Shown: positions 32,374-42,547, numbered from the stretch's first letter. The stretch: DNA of 62,653 bases from Acetivibrio ethanolgignens (GCF_001461035.1 NZ_LNAM01000068.1:1-62653), one strand, 5' to 3'. Translations and numbers: made by a program. The notes: a model not told the origin generated them from the letters alone.

Positions 32374-35220
32374 TTAGTCTGCAACTCTTCCGCTGACACT
32401 TACATTATCATCATCATTGGAAGAAGTATCCTTAAAATAATATTTATAAATATCCCTTGCTGTAGTCGCAGCATTGGTAGAGGTGTAACCATTTGGTATG
32501 GTAACCGTTACTGCGATTTTTGGTTCTTCATATGGTGCAAAGGATACAAATAATGCATGGTTTGGATGAGATTTACTTTCCTGGGCAGTACCCGTTTTAC
32601 CAGCAACTGTAAAGCTTAACTTGTTAAACAGATAAGAAATAGAGCTTTCAGGACCATATACTACTTTATACAGCCCGGATTTTAAAAGGCTGAAGATTCG
32701 GGAAGAAATAGAAAGCTTATTATAGATTTCTGCTTCATTGTCCAGAATGATATTTCCATCCAAATCCTTTACCTTATCTACTATGGTGAGATTATAACAG
32801 GTACCTTCATTGGCAACCGTAGTAATGTAGCGTGCCAGCTGGGCAGGGGTAAAGTTATTCGTACCCTGGCCGATTGCCGAACGAATTGAGTCACTATCCG
32901 AGATATGAGGCTCATATTCATAAAGCTCAATTCCTGATGTCTCTCCTAATCCAAACATTTTAGCATATTTTTCCAAAGTTTTCAAACCTTTTTCGCTCTT
33001 ATAAACACCATTTTTTAGACTCATGCGGTATCCCATTTCATAAAAGAAATAATTACAGGATACGCCAATGGCATCTGTTACATCCAGATGGCCATGAGAG
33101 CCTGATGTTTTCCAGCATTTGGCAGGATGCTCCTTATCTACCTTATCAAAAGCTACCGGTGAATTGACCCGTTCAACAGGCTGCAAGACACCACTGTCTA
33201 AGGCTGCAGTTGCCGATACCAGCTTAAAGGTAGAACCTGGTGCCGTCTGCTGCTGTAATGGACGGTTCATAAGCGGATAGGCCTTGCTTTCATTTAAATA
33301 AGCAAAATATTCCGAATCAATCCGGTTTGCAAACTTATTGTTATCATAGCCAGGATAAGAAACCAATGCCAGTACCTCTCCGTTGCTTGGATCGGTAACA
33401 ACAGCAGAGCCGGAGCATGGCTCCAGTGCCAGCTGGCCTGGAGTGATTTTCAGCTTTTTAATCTGGTCAATCAGAAAACTATAGGCTGATACTCTTCCAC
33501 TATTCAGCTTTTCAATCTGTCCCTCATCATATTCCAAAACACCCTGGTCAAACAACAAAATACAGATTTCCCGGCCTGAAAGTTTATAGGAAAAAATCAT
33601 AGTACGATAGATTTTTTTAGTAAAGCTCTTGTCCTGCTTAAGAGCCTTTTCAATATAATCCAGAAGCTTCTCATAAAGCTCCTCCGTACTGTAAAAATCA
33701 TCGCCTGCTTCCAACTGGGTAAGGTCAATCCAATTGTTTGCAATTGCCGTTTTTAACAAGCGGCTTAAGCTTGTTTTATCTGCGATATAGTCCTTATAAA
33801 CACTGTTATTTATGTCAATGGAATCTGTAAGCAGTACTTTATTGGACTTTAACATGGAGTAAACATAATCAAGGTATTCCTCCATAGTATTACCATAGCT
33901 TTTATTGGCCTTTTTCTCCTCAGAGGATAGAACATTTTTTATCGATTTCAATGCATTTTTTTCCTCGGATAAAAATTTCTGGTACACACTTTGTTCAGTG
34001 GAGGTTGCATTTTCGTCATCCAGCTTTTTGATATCAATCACATTATTTTCAATCAGAGCATTATAAACCTCATAGATTGGAATTTTAATATTATTTGCAG
34101 ACTCTCCCTTGGTTCCATAATCCATGCCATTATTAATCTGGGCACAGAGAATGGAAGCTATCTTTTTCTCTAAAATATCATAGGCTTTTTTCTGAAGATC
34201 GGCATCTATGGTAATATATAAATCATTGCCTGCCGTAGACTCTTCACGGTCTGTAATATCAATGACCTTGTTATTTTCATTTACAAGGAGCCTTTCCTGC
34301 CCTTTTGTTCCATGAAGATAGCTTTCGTATTCCTTTTCCAGACCGGTTTTTCCAATCTGGTCTGTCTGTGTATACTTATCTGCTTCACCAGAGGCTTCAA
34401 GCTCAGCAAGCTCATCTGCAGTTACTGTTCCTGTATACCCAAGAATATGAGCAAAATATTTGCTGTCATTATAAACGCGGTGTGTTTCCTGGACAATTTC
34501 AACTCCAGGAAGCTCTGCACTGCTTTCTTTAATGGCAGCAACCGTTTTATCTCGCAAATCCGTTGCAACAGTGCTTGGAAGCCAGCTTTTATATCGGTTC
34601 ATAAACAAAGAAAAACGAATAGACATAATTTTTAAGGTATCTTCCACACTGTAGTTTTCTGAGATATTAAAGCAGCAGGAACCATTGCCATCGGAACGGA
34701 TATAGTCATAAATATCCTGGGCACTGGCATTTGCCTGCTCGGTACTCAGCTTTTCTTTATTGGATAGAGAATAAACATCCTTTTTAAAGCGTATCAGGGA
34801 ATTTCCCTCAACGGTAAATTGAAGATTACCACCCTCATCCTGCACAATGGAAAAATCAGAAATAATACTATCTCCGTTTTCTTCGATCAGCTGAATCAAT
34901 TCATAAATCATGGAATTCTTTTCTTCATTCGTTGTCAGAGCTCCGATGTCTTCAACTGTAACAGAGTAAGATAATTCATCATAAGCTAAGAGCTTACCAT
35001 TGCGGTCATAGATATTACCCCGGGTGCTTTTTAAGTACCTAAGCTTTTCGTCCCGGATAATGCTTTGATTCTTATAGGTCTGTCCTTCAATAATCTGAAG
35101 GACAAAAATCTGCCGAATCAGTAAAAAAAACAGTATAAAAAATATAATGGAAACAGGGAATAATCTGGACTGTGCAACACCCTTGATCTTATTCCAAATT
35201 GAATCCAGCATCTTTTTCAA
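32374..35220 (-). CDS. mrdA: Penicillin-binding protein 2 (elongasome transpeptidase), long form
   Basis: 948 residues, about 250-300 longer than typical class B PBPs. A membrane segment at about 23-43 is followed by the PBP dimerisation region (STRGNIYDRNGKLLAYDE; YPGYD). The transpeptidase motifs are S663-T-F-K666 (APGSTFKLVSA), SCN (IGVSCNYFF) and KTGTAQ. An extra, highly charged and helical region of ~240 residues (about 358-600) lies between DADLQKKAYDIL and the transpeptidase block. Neighbours (mreBCD, rodA) support the elongation role. The start overlaps mreD by 4 bases. Confidence 0.93.
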   Translation of the reverse strand: MKKMLDSIWNKIKGVAQSRLFPVSIIFFILFFLLIRQIFVLQIIEGQTYKNQSIIRDEKLRYLKSTRGNIYDRNGKLLAYDELSYSVTVEDIGALTTNEEKNSMIYELIQLIEENGDSIISDFSIVQDEGGNLQFTVEGNSLIRFKKDVYSLSNKEKLSTEQANASAQDIYDYIRSDGNGSCCFNISENYSVEDTLKIMSIRFSLFMNRYKSWLPSTVATDLRDKTVAAIKESSAELPGVEIVQETHRVYNDSKYFAHILGYTGTVTADELAELEASGEADKYTQTDQIGKTGLEKEYESYLHGTKGQERLLVNENNKVIDITDREESTAGNDLYITIDADLQKKAYDILEKKIASILCAQINNGMDYGTKGESANNIKIPIYEVYNALIENNVIDIKKLDDENATSTEQSVYQKFLSEEKNALKSIKNVLSSEEKKANKSYGNTMEEYLDYVYSMLKSNKVLLTDSIDINNSVYKDYIADKTSLSRLLKTAIANNWIDLTQLEAGDDFYSTEELYEKLLDYIEKALKQDKSFTKKIYRTMIFSYKLSGREICILLFDQGVLEYDEGQIEKLNSGRVSAYSFLIDQIKKLKITPGQLALEPCSGSAVVTDPSNGEVLALVSYPGYDNNKFANRIDSEYFAYLNESKAYPLMNRPLQQQTAPGSTFKLVSATAALDSGVLQPVERVNSPVAFDKVDKEHPAKCWKTSGSHGHLDVTDAIGVSCNYFFYEMGYRMSLKNGVYKSEKGLKTLEKYAKMFGLGETSGIELYEYEPHISDSDSIRSAIGQGTNNFTPAQLARYITTVANEGTCYNLTIVDKVKDLDGNIILDNEAEIYNKLSISSRIFSLLKSGLYKVVYGPESSISYLFNKLSFTVAGKTGTAQESKSHPNHALFVSFAPYEEPKIAVTVTIPNGYTSTNAATTARDIYKYYFKDTSSNDDDNVSVSGRVAD

Positions 35221-35723
35221 GCCTCCCTTTTTTCCATTTTCTCCAACCAGCTGTTGATTGTATGAAACAGCTTGTAGAATAAAACAGACAATAAAACAGT
35301 GTAAATCAGCTCTGGGAGCATAATTCTCCTTAAATAGAAAAAGAAATTAAGCCGTCCCCGGAGCAGAAATTCAAATACATAATATAAAAAATCATAAATA
35401 AAGTCACTGGCAGCTACTAATACTACAGGAATAATAATATCATCACTGTAATACATTTTATTAACAAAACCGTTTATATAACCAATGAGCATATAGATAA
35501 AAGCATATATGCCTACAACATCTCCAAAAATACAATCTACTAAAAGACCGCAGCAAAAACCGATGTAAAGTCCTTCCTTTTCTCCTCGCATATAGCCAAA
35601 GGCTACGGTAAGAATCAGTAAAAGATTTGGCACGACATCTGCCAGAGAAAGCATCTGAAATATCGTTGTCTGAAGTAAAAAACAGACGGTAATCAGCAGA
35701 GCAAGTGTTATAAAACGTTTCAT
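35217..35723 (-). CDS. mreD: Rod shape-determining protein MreD
   Basis: 168-residue membrane protein with about five hydrophobic helices. It starts MKRFITLALLITVCFLLQTT and contains VVPNLLLILTVAFGYMRGEKEGLYIGF, the MreD block. It lies between mreC and PBP2 in the standard order and overlaps the PBP2 start. Confidence 0.93.
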   Translation of the reverse strand: MKRFITLALLITVCFLLQTTIFQMLSLADVVPNLLLILTVAFGYMRGEKEGLYIGFCCGLLVDCIFGDVVGIYAFIYMLIGYINGFVNKMYYSDDIIIPVVLVAASDFIYDFLYYVFEFLLRGRLNFFFYLRRIMLPELIYTVLLSVLFYKLFHTINSWLEKMEKREA

Positions 35724-35742
35724 TTCAGAGAATCTTCTCCTT

Positions 35743-36609
35743 CTAGTAAGTAATGGCTTCCTTAGGAAGCTCTTTTTTCAGTTCGGTAATGACAAGAACT
35801 GTATCCAGAGAATCAAAGGATACAGCAGGTGTTAAATAACCTGACTGGGTCATATTAGAGGAATCTACAGAAATACTGTTGACATAACCAATCAGTATTC
35901 CTTCCAGGTAACGGTCACTGATATGAGAGGTAACAATTTCATCTCCCTCTTTAATATCAGCATCCCTATCAGCTAGCTCAAGTTCAATTAATCCCTGGTC
36001 AATCAGCTCCAGATTACCTTTAACATTACAAATATCAGAGGATTTTAATGTCATACTGCTGACATTGCTTTTATCGTCAATAATGGTACGAACCTTGGAC
36101 CAGTTCTCACCTACTTCAGTGATAATGCCGACAAGACCATCCCCTGCAATCACATTCATATTGACAGAAAGGCCATCCTTGGAGCCCTTATCAATACAGA
36201 ACTGGTTATACCAGTTGTTGGAATCACGACTGATGACTCTGGCAGCAACCTTTGGGTAACTGGCATATTTTTCATCCAGTTTATAAAGCTTACGCAGGTC
36301 ATCCAGTTCGTATCTTTCCTGCTGCAATATTTTATTTTCATAAGAAATATTAGCCAATTCTTCTTTTAACTGGTTGTTTTCTTCAATCAGCTTTTCCATC
36401 GTTGTAAATATCTGTGCTCTGTCGAAAAACCAGGTTCCTACAGAGTTGATACCCTTCTGCATCGGAGTAACAACTTCACCAGCAAAGCTTTTTACCGGTG
36501 CCAGCTTTTCCTCGTACTGAAAGGAAACGATAATCAGTACAAAGCAAATCAGTGAGAAAGCAATCAATACGACTTTAGGCTCAATAGGAAGCTTTGTTCT
36601 ACGCCTCAT
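35743..36609 (-). CDS. mreC: Rod shape-determining protein MreC
   Basis: 288 residues: a short cytoplasmic tail, one membrane helix (about 11-27, VVLIAFSLICFVLIIVSF), a coiled coil (about 65-105) and the extracellular beta-domain (VAARVISRDSNNWYNQF, IDKGSKDGLSVNMNVIAGDG, GLVGIITEVGENWSKVRTI). It scaffolds PBP2-RodA at the elongation site. Confidence 0.95.
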   Translation of the reverse strand: MRRRTKLPIEPKVVLIAFSLICFVLIIVSFQYEEKLAPVKSFAGEVVTPMQKGINSVGTWFFDRAQIFTTMEKLIEENNQLKEELANISYENKILQQERYELDDLRKLYKLDEKYASYPKVAARVISRDSNNWYNQFCIDKGSKDGLSVNMNVIAGDGLVGIITEVGENWSKVRTIIDDKSNVSSMTLKSSDICNVKGNLELIDQGLIELELADRDADIKEGDEIVTSHISDRYLEGILIGYVNSISVDSSNMTQSGYLTPAVSFDSLDTVLVITELKKELPKEAITY

Positions 36610-36636
36610 ATTGCCCTCCTTTTATTACAAATTCAT

Positions 36637-37677
36637 TTACTTTAATTTTGCTTTCGAAAAAGCGGTCTGAATAACACCGGCTGACAGCTTATTGGAACCG
36701 CCGTTTTCAATCAAGGAGCCAAGTCCGTTAGCTACGGTATTTTCAGGATCCTCTGCCAGGTTGACATTTAAATTGGTCTCATGGGAAAAGAGCTTGTCCA
36801 AATCCCGCATTTGGGAGCAGCCGCCGGTTAAGTAAAGACCAGAACGGTAAATATCTGCGGAAATTTCCGGTGGAGTTCTCTCTAAAATCATTTTTACAGA
36901 GTCAATAATGGTAATTAGAAGCTCTTTTACTACCTCGTTCACTTCATCAGAAAAAATTTCCATTTCACAAGGAAGTCCGGTTACAACATTACGGCCACAT
37001 ACAAATAAGGACTCCTTTTGATCCGCATAGGCAGATACCAGATTAGTTTTGATATGCTCTGCTGTCTTATCGCCAATCACCAGATTATAACGCTTTTTTA
37101 CAAAAGCTTTAATTGCCTCATCAATGCGGTTGCCACCCAGGGGAAGAAGCTTGCTTAGCACGATACCGCCCAGGGAAAGAATAGAAATCTCTGTTGTATC
37201 AGCTCCAATATCTACCGTCAGGACGCCGTGGGCATTATAAATGTCTAACCCCATGCCAAGGGCTGTTGCAATCGGCTTTTCTACCATACCAATGGTTTTA
37301 CTCTTTACACTGGAATTTACAATTAAGTCGTGGAAGGATTTTTTTTCTACCTCTGTAATATCGGTTGGAACAGCAATCAGAAAATCAGAGGCAGCACCAA
37401 AGGCTGTCTTTTTTCCAATCAGCTGTTCAAAGAAATGGTTCAAAAGCATCTGCATATGTGCAATTTCAGCGATAACACCAAGCTTTACCGGATAGGACAC
37501 ACTAATATGCTTTGGTGCTTTTTCACACATTTCATAGGCTTCATCACCAGCTGCAATCAGATCCTTTTTATTGGCAATGGCAATGACATTTTTTTCGTCT
37601 AAAACAATACCTTCACCCTTTTTGTATATTTTTATCTTACTGGTTCCAAGATCGATACCAAACATCTTTTTTGACAT
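36637..37677 (-). CDS. mreB: MreB-family actin-like protein
   Basis: 346 residues of the MreB/Mbl actin fold. Phosphate-1 loop: GIDLGTSKIKIY; phosphate-2: LTVDIGADTTEISILSLGG; adenosine loop: YLTGGCSQMRDL. Sequence between them (AAGDEAYEMCEKAPKHISVS; YPVKLGVIAEIAHMQMLL) is more divergent than in standard MreB (where DLGTANT and RPLKDGVIADF are usual), a version I associate with Lachnospiraceae. The start is 1 base from the radC stop, so it is in the radC-mreBCD run. Confidence 0.9.
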   Translation of the reverse strand: MSKKMFGIDLGTSKIKIYKKGEGIVLDEKNVIAIANKKDLIAAGDEAYEMCEKAPKHISVSYPVKLGVIAEIAHMQMLLNHFFEQLIGKKTAFGAASDFLIAVPTDITEVEKKSFHDLIVNSSVKSKTIGMVEKPIATALGMGLDIYNAHGVLTVDIGADTTEISILSLGGIVLSKLLPLGGNRIDEAIKAFVKKRYNLVIGDKTAEHIKTNLVSAYADQKESLFVCGRNVVTGLPCEMEIFSDEVNEVVKELLITIIDSVKMILERTPPEISADIYRSGLYLTGGCSQMRDLDKLFSHETNLNVNLAEDPENTVANGLGSLIENGGSNKLSAGVIQTAFSKAKLK

Positions 37678-38372
37678 TATAAAAATCCTTTCTCTTTTAA
37701 ACTGATATATTCATTATCTCCAATTATGATGTGATCCATAAGCCGGATTCCCAATAAATCTCCCGCATCCTTAATCCGTCTGGTAGTTGCCAGATCGGCG
37801 TGGCTCGGCTGCGGATCTCCGCTGGGATGATTATGGAGAAGTACAATGAATACAGCTCTATGCTTTAGTGCCAGGAGAAAAATCTCCCTTGCTTCCAGCG
37901 GAGAGGAATTAACCGTCCCGGCAAAAACTACAGATTCCTTTATAATATGGCATTTCGTATCCATCATAACAAGAATGACTTTTTCCTGCAAAAGGTGCCG
38001 CATCCTGGGAATATAACGTCTGGCCAGTTCCTTTGGTCCATGGAAGGACTTTTTTTCTACAGAAAAGCTGGAAATACGTTTTCCAAGCTCTACTGCTGCT
38101 AAAAGCTGTATTGCTTTGACACGTCCAATTCCCGGAAGCTCCATTAGCTCCTGCATGGTTGTATAAGCCAGAAAAGAAATTCCCTCATTATTTTCTTCCA
38201 TAGAAAGAAGACGCTGTGCCAATTCAACCGATGACTCGGTACGGGTACCGCTTTTAATAATAATCGCCACAAGCTCTGCGTCTGATAAAGCCTCTGCACC
38301 TAACTGCTCACATTTCTCATAGGGCTGCTCAGATAATGGGAGTTCCTTTGTAGTTATATGCTGTTTTTTCAT
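37677..38372 (-). CDS. radC: RadC family JAMM-domain protein
   Basis: 231 residues. An N-terminal helix-hairpin-helix region (LPGIGRVKAIQLLAAVELGKR) is followed by a JAB1/MPN-type metalloprotein fold with the metal motif HNHPSGDPQPSHAD and upstream Glu (SPLEAREIF). Named for DNA repair, but true function is unresolved. The start is uncertain: ATG at 38372 (MKKQHITTKELP) fits the family, while an in-frame ATG at 38417 adds 15 residues. Neither has a clear ribosome binding site. Confidence 0.9.
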   Translation of the reverse strand: MKKQHITTKELPLSEQPYEKCEQLGAEALSDAELVAIIIKSGTRTESSVELAQRLLSMEENNEGISFLAYTTMQELMELPGIGRVKAIQLLAAVELGKRISSFSVEKKSFHGPKELARRYIPRMRHLLQEKVILVMMDTKCHIIKESVVFAGTVNSSPLEAREIFLLALKHRAVFIVLLHNHPSGDPQPSHADLATTRRIKDAGDLLGIRLMDHIIIGDNEYISLKEKGFL

Positions 38373-38462
38373 ATTTTCTGTGGTCAGAAACCATCCGCCT
38401 AAAACTTCAAAGTACATTTTAACATAAAACAGCTAATTTGTATACCTAACTTTCCCAACAAA

Positions 38463-39752
38463 CTATGACAATTTTATTAATTTTTCTTCATATAATTTCT
38501 GCAAAGACATTAGAATACCAAGCTTCGCATGATACCAGGTAAGTCCGCCCTGGAAATAGACGGCATATGGTGGTTCAATTGGTGCATCGGCAGAAAGCTC
38601 TATTGAAGAGCCTTGAATAAAGGCACCTGCTGCCATGATAACATCAGAATGATAGCCTGGCATGGCCCATGGCTCTGGAGTCACAAAGCTGTCTACCGGT
38701 GCTGCTGCCTGAATGCCCTTGCAAAAAGCAATAATCCGCTCAGGGGAGCCTAAGGTAACAGCCTGAATAATATCATAGCGTGGCTCAGAACCGTTTGGAA
38801 TAACTGGAAATCCAAGCTTTTCATAAGCATTAGCAGCAAAAATCGCACCTTTTAGTGCACCGGACACGACCTGAGGTGCCATGAAAAAGCCCTGGAACAG
38901 CTGATTGTTAATCCCAAGGGTTGCACCGACTTCTTTTCCAAGTCCAGGAGCCGTCAGACGATAAGCACAGTTATCAACGTACTCTTCCTTTCCAACGATA
39001 TAGCCACCGATTGGAGCCAGTCCGCCTCCCGGGTTTTTAATCAAAGAACCGACACACAAATCAGCTCCTACATCACTTGGCTCTAGGCTCTCCACAAATT
39101 CACCGTAGCAGTTATCTACCATACAGATTATATCCGGCTTAACACTCTTTACAAAGGAAATCAGTTCTCCAATCCGTTCTACAGAAAGGGTTGGACGGGT
39201 CTGATAGCCCTTGGAACGCTGAATAGTTACCATTTTGGTTCTATCATTCATTGCCTTTTTAATGCCATCAAAATCAAAGCTGCCATCCGGCAGAAGGTCT
39301 ACCTGGGCATAGGTTACACCGTATTCTGCCATAGAGCCCTTGGTTGGCTGGATACCGATAACACCCTCCAGAGTATCATAGGGTTTCCCAACTGGGGATA
39401 AAAGCTCGTCCCCAGGTCTTAAATTTGCAGCCAGTGCTGTACTTAAGGCATGGGTTCCACAGGTCAGCTGTGGACGCACTAGTGCAGATTCCGCATGGAA
39501 GGCAGAGGCATAAACGGCCTCCAGGGTCTCTCTTCCGATATCATTGTAGCCATAGCCGGTAGTGGCAGCAAAATGTACATCACTGACTCGGTTGTCCTGC
39601 ATAGCCTTGATTACTTTAAGTTGGTTGTATTCAGCAATTCGGTCAATTTCATCAAAACGCTCCTTAAGACCATCTAAAATATCTTCACAAAAATTCATAA
39701 TCTCTTTGGAAATGGAAAGCTCCTGATAAATATGATTTAACTGTTCTTTCAT
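38463..39752 (-). CDS. ynbB: YnbB-type methionine gamma-lyase family PLP protein
   Basis: 429-residue fold-type I PLP protein, often annotated as aluminium resistance protein or methionine gamma-lyase family. The probable PLP lysine is in CVGSLIKNPGGGLAP; other blocks are FAATTGYGYNDIGRETLEAVYA and LSPVGKPYDTLEGVIG. Its actual substrate is not established. The 2-base gap to miaA upstream and the mutS-mutL-miaA-ynbB order are conserved in Firmicutes. Confidence 0.9.
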   Translation of the reverse strand: MKEQLNHIYQELSISKEIMNFCEDILDGLKERFDEIDRIAEYNQLKVIKAMQDNRVSDVHFAATTGYGYNDIGRETLEAVYASAFHAESALVRPQLTCGTHALSTALAANLRPGDELLSPVGKPYDTLEGVIGIQPTKGSMAEYGVTYAQVDLLPDGSFDFDGIKKAMNDRTKMVTIQRSKGYQTRPTLSVERIGELISFVKSVKPDIICMVDNCYGEFVESLEPSDVGADLCVGSLIKNPGGGLAPIGGYIVGKEEYVDNCAYRLTAPGLGKEVGATLGINNQLFQGFFMAPQVVSGALKGAIFAANAYEKLGFPVIPNGSEPRYDIIQAVTLGSPERIIAFCKGIQAAAPVDSFVTPEPWAMPGYHSDVIMAAGAFIQGSSIELSADAPIEPPYAVYFQGGLTWYHAKLGILMSLQKLYEEKLIKLS

Positions 39753-39754
39753 TT

Positions 39755-40717
39755 TTATCCTCTTTTCTCTTCCCAGGGAAGAATCCCCTGTATTTTAAGT
39801 TGTCCAAGTATAGCATCTAAAAGCTCCTCCTCAGACATATACTTACTTTTATCAAGCCAGATAACCTCTTTCTCTCTTTTAAACCAGGTTATCTGTCTTT
39901 TTGCAAAATGTCTGGTATCACGTTTTAAAATATAGATAGCTTCTTCAAGAGTTGAACGCCCCTCCAGATAAGCAATGATTTCCTTGTAGCCAAGGCCCTG
40001 CATGGAAACCATCTCCTTTTTGTAGCCTCTTTGTAAAAGACCTTTCACCTCTTTTACAAGCCCATTTTCCAGCATCTTATCAACCCGTTTGTTAATCCGA
40101 TCATACAAAAGTGCCCTGTCATTAGTTAAAACAAAGTAGGCAGCATTATAGGGACTTATTTTCTGTCGTTCTTTTTCGTTGTGTGCAGAAATAGGCTCGC
40201 CGGTCTGGTTATAATACTCCAGGGCACGAATGACCCGCTTTACATTATTGGGATGAATTTTTTCTGCCGAAGCCGGATCCACCTGCTTCAGCCTTTCATG
40301 AAGAGCTAGTTCTCCCTGCTCCCTAGAAAAGCTCTCCAGCTCCCTACGAAAAGACTTATCCTCTTCATTTTCTGTAAAATCAATGTCATAAAGCACTGCC
40401 TGGATGTAAAAGCCGGTACCACCTACCAGAATCGGAATTTTTCCCTTGGCATAAATCTGGTCTATATAGTACTTTGCCAGCTGGGAAAAGCGGACTACAT
40501 TAAAGCCCTCCTCCGGAGAAAGTTCATCCACCAGATAATGTGGAATTCCCTGCATTTCCTCCGGTCTTATCTTAGCTGTTCCTATGTCCATATATTTATA
40601 TACCTGCATAGAATCTGCAGAGATAATTTCTCCGTTTACAGCTTTTGCAAGGGCAATGGAAAGCTCAGTTTTTCCAACAGCAGTCGGTCCTGTCAGTATA
40701 ATAAGTGGCTGTTTCAT
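39755..40717 (-). CDS. miaA: tRNA dimethylallyltransferase
   Basis: 320-residue enzyme adding a dimethylallyl group to A37 of tRNAs that read UNN codons. The P-loop GPTAVGKTELS, the DSMQVYKYMDIGTAK block, IPILVGGTGFYIQA and the tRNA-binding RDTRHFAKRQITWF are all present. I chose the ATG at 40717 with AGGAAA upstream; an upstream frame start at 40756 would overlap mutL by 29 bases. Confidence 0.96.
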   Translation of the reverse strand: MKQPLIILTGPTAVGKTELSIALAKAVNGEIISADSMQVYKYMDIGTAKIRPEEMQGIPHYLVDELSPEEGFNVVRFSQLAKYYIDQIYAKGKIPILVGGTGFYIQAVLYDIDFTENEEDKSFRRELESFSREQGELALHERLKQVDPASAEKIHPNNVKRVIRALEYYNQTGEPISAHNEKERQKISPYNAAYFVLTNDRALLYDRINKRVDKMLENGLVKEVKGLLQRGYKKEMVSMQGLGYKEIIAYLEGRSTLEEAIYILKRDTRHFAKRQITWFKREKEVIWLDKSKYMSEEELLDAILGQLKIQGILPWEEKRG

Positions 40718-40727
40718 TACTTTTTCC

Positions 40728-42545
40728 TCATACAATACGTTTAAATTTCTTCTCAATCTCCTGCTTTGTCATGGAAACAATAACCGGCCTTCCATGGGGG
40801 CAGTGATAGGGATTTTCCAGCGTCATAAGCTCATCAATCAATGCCCTGGCCTCTGCCTCAGAAATCTGTTGATTTCCTTTTACGGCAGCTTTACAGGACA
40901 TGGATGCAACTTTTTCCAAAATGAGCTCCGGATTTTTTTTGCCATCCTCTTCTACCAGGCTGTCAATCAGCTCCAAAAGCAGCTCTCTTGCTGCAATACC
41001 GTATAAATCAGCAGGTACAGCACGAACAGAGTACTCCTTGCCACCAAAATGCTCAATTTCAAAGCCAAGTCGTTCCAAAACTGTAAGATGCTCTTTTAAA
41101 GCGGCTTCCTCTCTCATAGTAAAAGAAATAATCAGCGGAGGATTGAGAAGCTGGGAGGTCATTTCTTTTATTTTAAGAGCAGCCATTGTTCGCTCAAATA
41201 ATACTTTTTCGTGAGCTGCATGCTGGTCAATCAAAAACATTTTATCCCTGTACTCGATAATCCAGTAGGTCTTAAACAGCTGACCGATAATTCGGTGTTC
41301 CTTTACCGCTTCCCTGGAAAGCAGCTGCTCTTCAAATAAATCCATCTGCACTGGCGGCTCTGTCAGGACGGCAGGCTTTATAACCTCTGATAATACAGGC
41401 AAAATAGCTTCTTCCTCCCGAACAATCGAAGGAAGAGGCAAAGGTACAGTCTCCTGCCGGCGTTTTAGTTCAAAAGGCTCCGGAGCTTTTGTTATCTCCT
41501 TTTTTAGGCTTGTCGGTTTTTCCTTTTTTTCCGTGCCGATTACAACCTCCGGTATCAGCTCCCTTCTGGAAAGTGCCTCTGAAATAGCATCGTATACAAA
41601 TTGGAATACCTCTTCCTGATTACTGATACGGATTTCCATTTTCGTCGGATGTACATTGACATCAATCCGGGCAGGGTCAAGCTCTAATATAATACTGGTA
41701 AAAGGGTATCGATGTGTCATGGAATAAGGCTTATAGGCCTCTTCAATGGCTTTGTTGATAATGGCACTTTTTATATACCGCCCATTAATGAAATAATTCA
41801 TATAATTTCGGTTGCCCCGGGAAATTATCGGTTTGCCGATATAACCTGTCAATCGGAGTCCGTTTTTTTCTGTATTGAGCTCTAGAAGCTGTCCAGCGAT
41901 ATCCCTTCCGTATACATGATAAATAATTTCTTTACAATTAGAATTTCCAGATGTCTGGAGCTTAATCTGGTTGTTATTTATAAATTTAAAGGAAACCTCT
42001 GGATGGGAAATGGCCAGACGTTCTACCAGGTCATTTACATACCCCGCCTCTGTCATAGCTGATTTTAAAAACTTCCTTCTGGCCGGTGTGTTAAAAAATA
42101 AGTTTCGAACCAAAAAGGTTGTACCATCAGGACAGCCAATCTCTTCTAATGACTTTTCCTGTCCTCCGTCAATGACAAAACGATTTCCTGTAAGACTTCC
42201 TTTCGTTTTTGTTACCAGCTCTACCTGGGCTACTGCCGCGATGCTGGCAAGGGCCTCACCCCGGAAGCCCAGGCTGGAAATATGGAACAAATCCTCAGCG
42301 GAACGGATTTTACTGGTGGAATGCCGCTCAAAAGCAAGGCGTATCTCCTCCTTTGGGATGCCACAGCCATTATCTGTAATGCGGATAAAGCTTATACCGC
42401 CTTCCTTTATCTCTATAGTGACAGCACTGGAGCCGGCATCAATTGCATTTTCTACCAGCTCCTTTACAACGGCAGCAGGACGCTCTACTACCTCTCCAGC
42501 CGCTATTTTATTTATGGTATTTTCATCAAGTAAAACAATTCCCAT
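40728..42545 (-). CDS. mutL: DNA mismatch repair protein MutL
   Basis: 605-residue GHKL ATPase. N-terminal blocks are IAAGEVVERPAAVVKELVEN, DNGCGI and SLGFRGEALASIAAV. The C-terminal half has the endonuclease-type DQHAAHEKVLFE segment and the HGRPV end motif (YHCPHGRPVIVSM), while a canonical DQHAxxERxxYE metal site is only partly matched. I prefer the ATG at 42545 (MGIVLLDENTINK), which falls just after the mutS stop; an ATG at 42554 overlaps mutS. Confidence 0.95.
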   Translation of the reverse strand: MGIVLLDENTINKIAAGEVVERPAAVVKELVENAIDAGSSAVTIEIKEGGISFIRITDNGCGIPKEEIRLAFERHSTSKIRSAEDLFHISSLGFRGEALASIAAVAQVELVTKTKGSLTGNRFVIDGGQEKSLEEIGCPDGTTFLVRNLFFNTPARRKFLKSAMTEAGYVNDLVERLAISHPEVSFKFINNNQIKLQTSGNSNCKEIIYHVYGRDIAGQLLELNTEKNGLRLTGYIGKPIISRGNRNYMNYFINGRYIKSAIINKAIEEAYKPYSMTHRYPFTSIILELDPARIDVNVHPTKMEIRISNQEEVFQFVYDAISEALSRRELIPEVVIGTEKKEKPTSLKKEITKAPEPFELKRRQETVPLPLPSIVREEEAILPVLSEVIKPAVLTEPPVQMDLFEEQLLSREAVKEHRIIGQLFKTYWIIEYRDKMFLIDQHAAHEKVLFERTMAALKIKEMTSQLLNPPLIISFTMREEAALKEHLTVLERLGFEIEHFGGKEYSVRAVPADLYGIAARELLLELIDSLVEEDGKKNPELILEKVASMSCKAAVKGNQQISEAEARALIDELMTLENPYHCPHGRPVIVSMTKQEIEKKFKRIV

Positions 42546-42547
42546 GG

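Noticed and set aside
34312-34635. Plus-strand open frame of 107 codons opposite PBP2
   Set aside because: Shadow of the PBP2 coding sequence; composition follows the antisense of a charged region.
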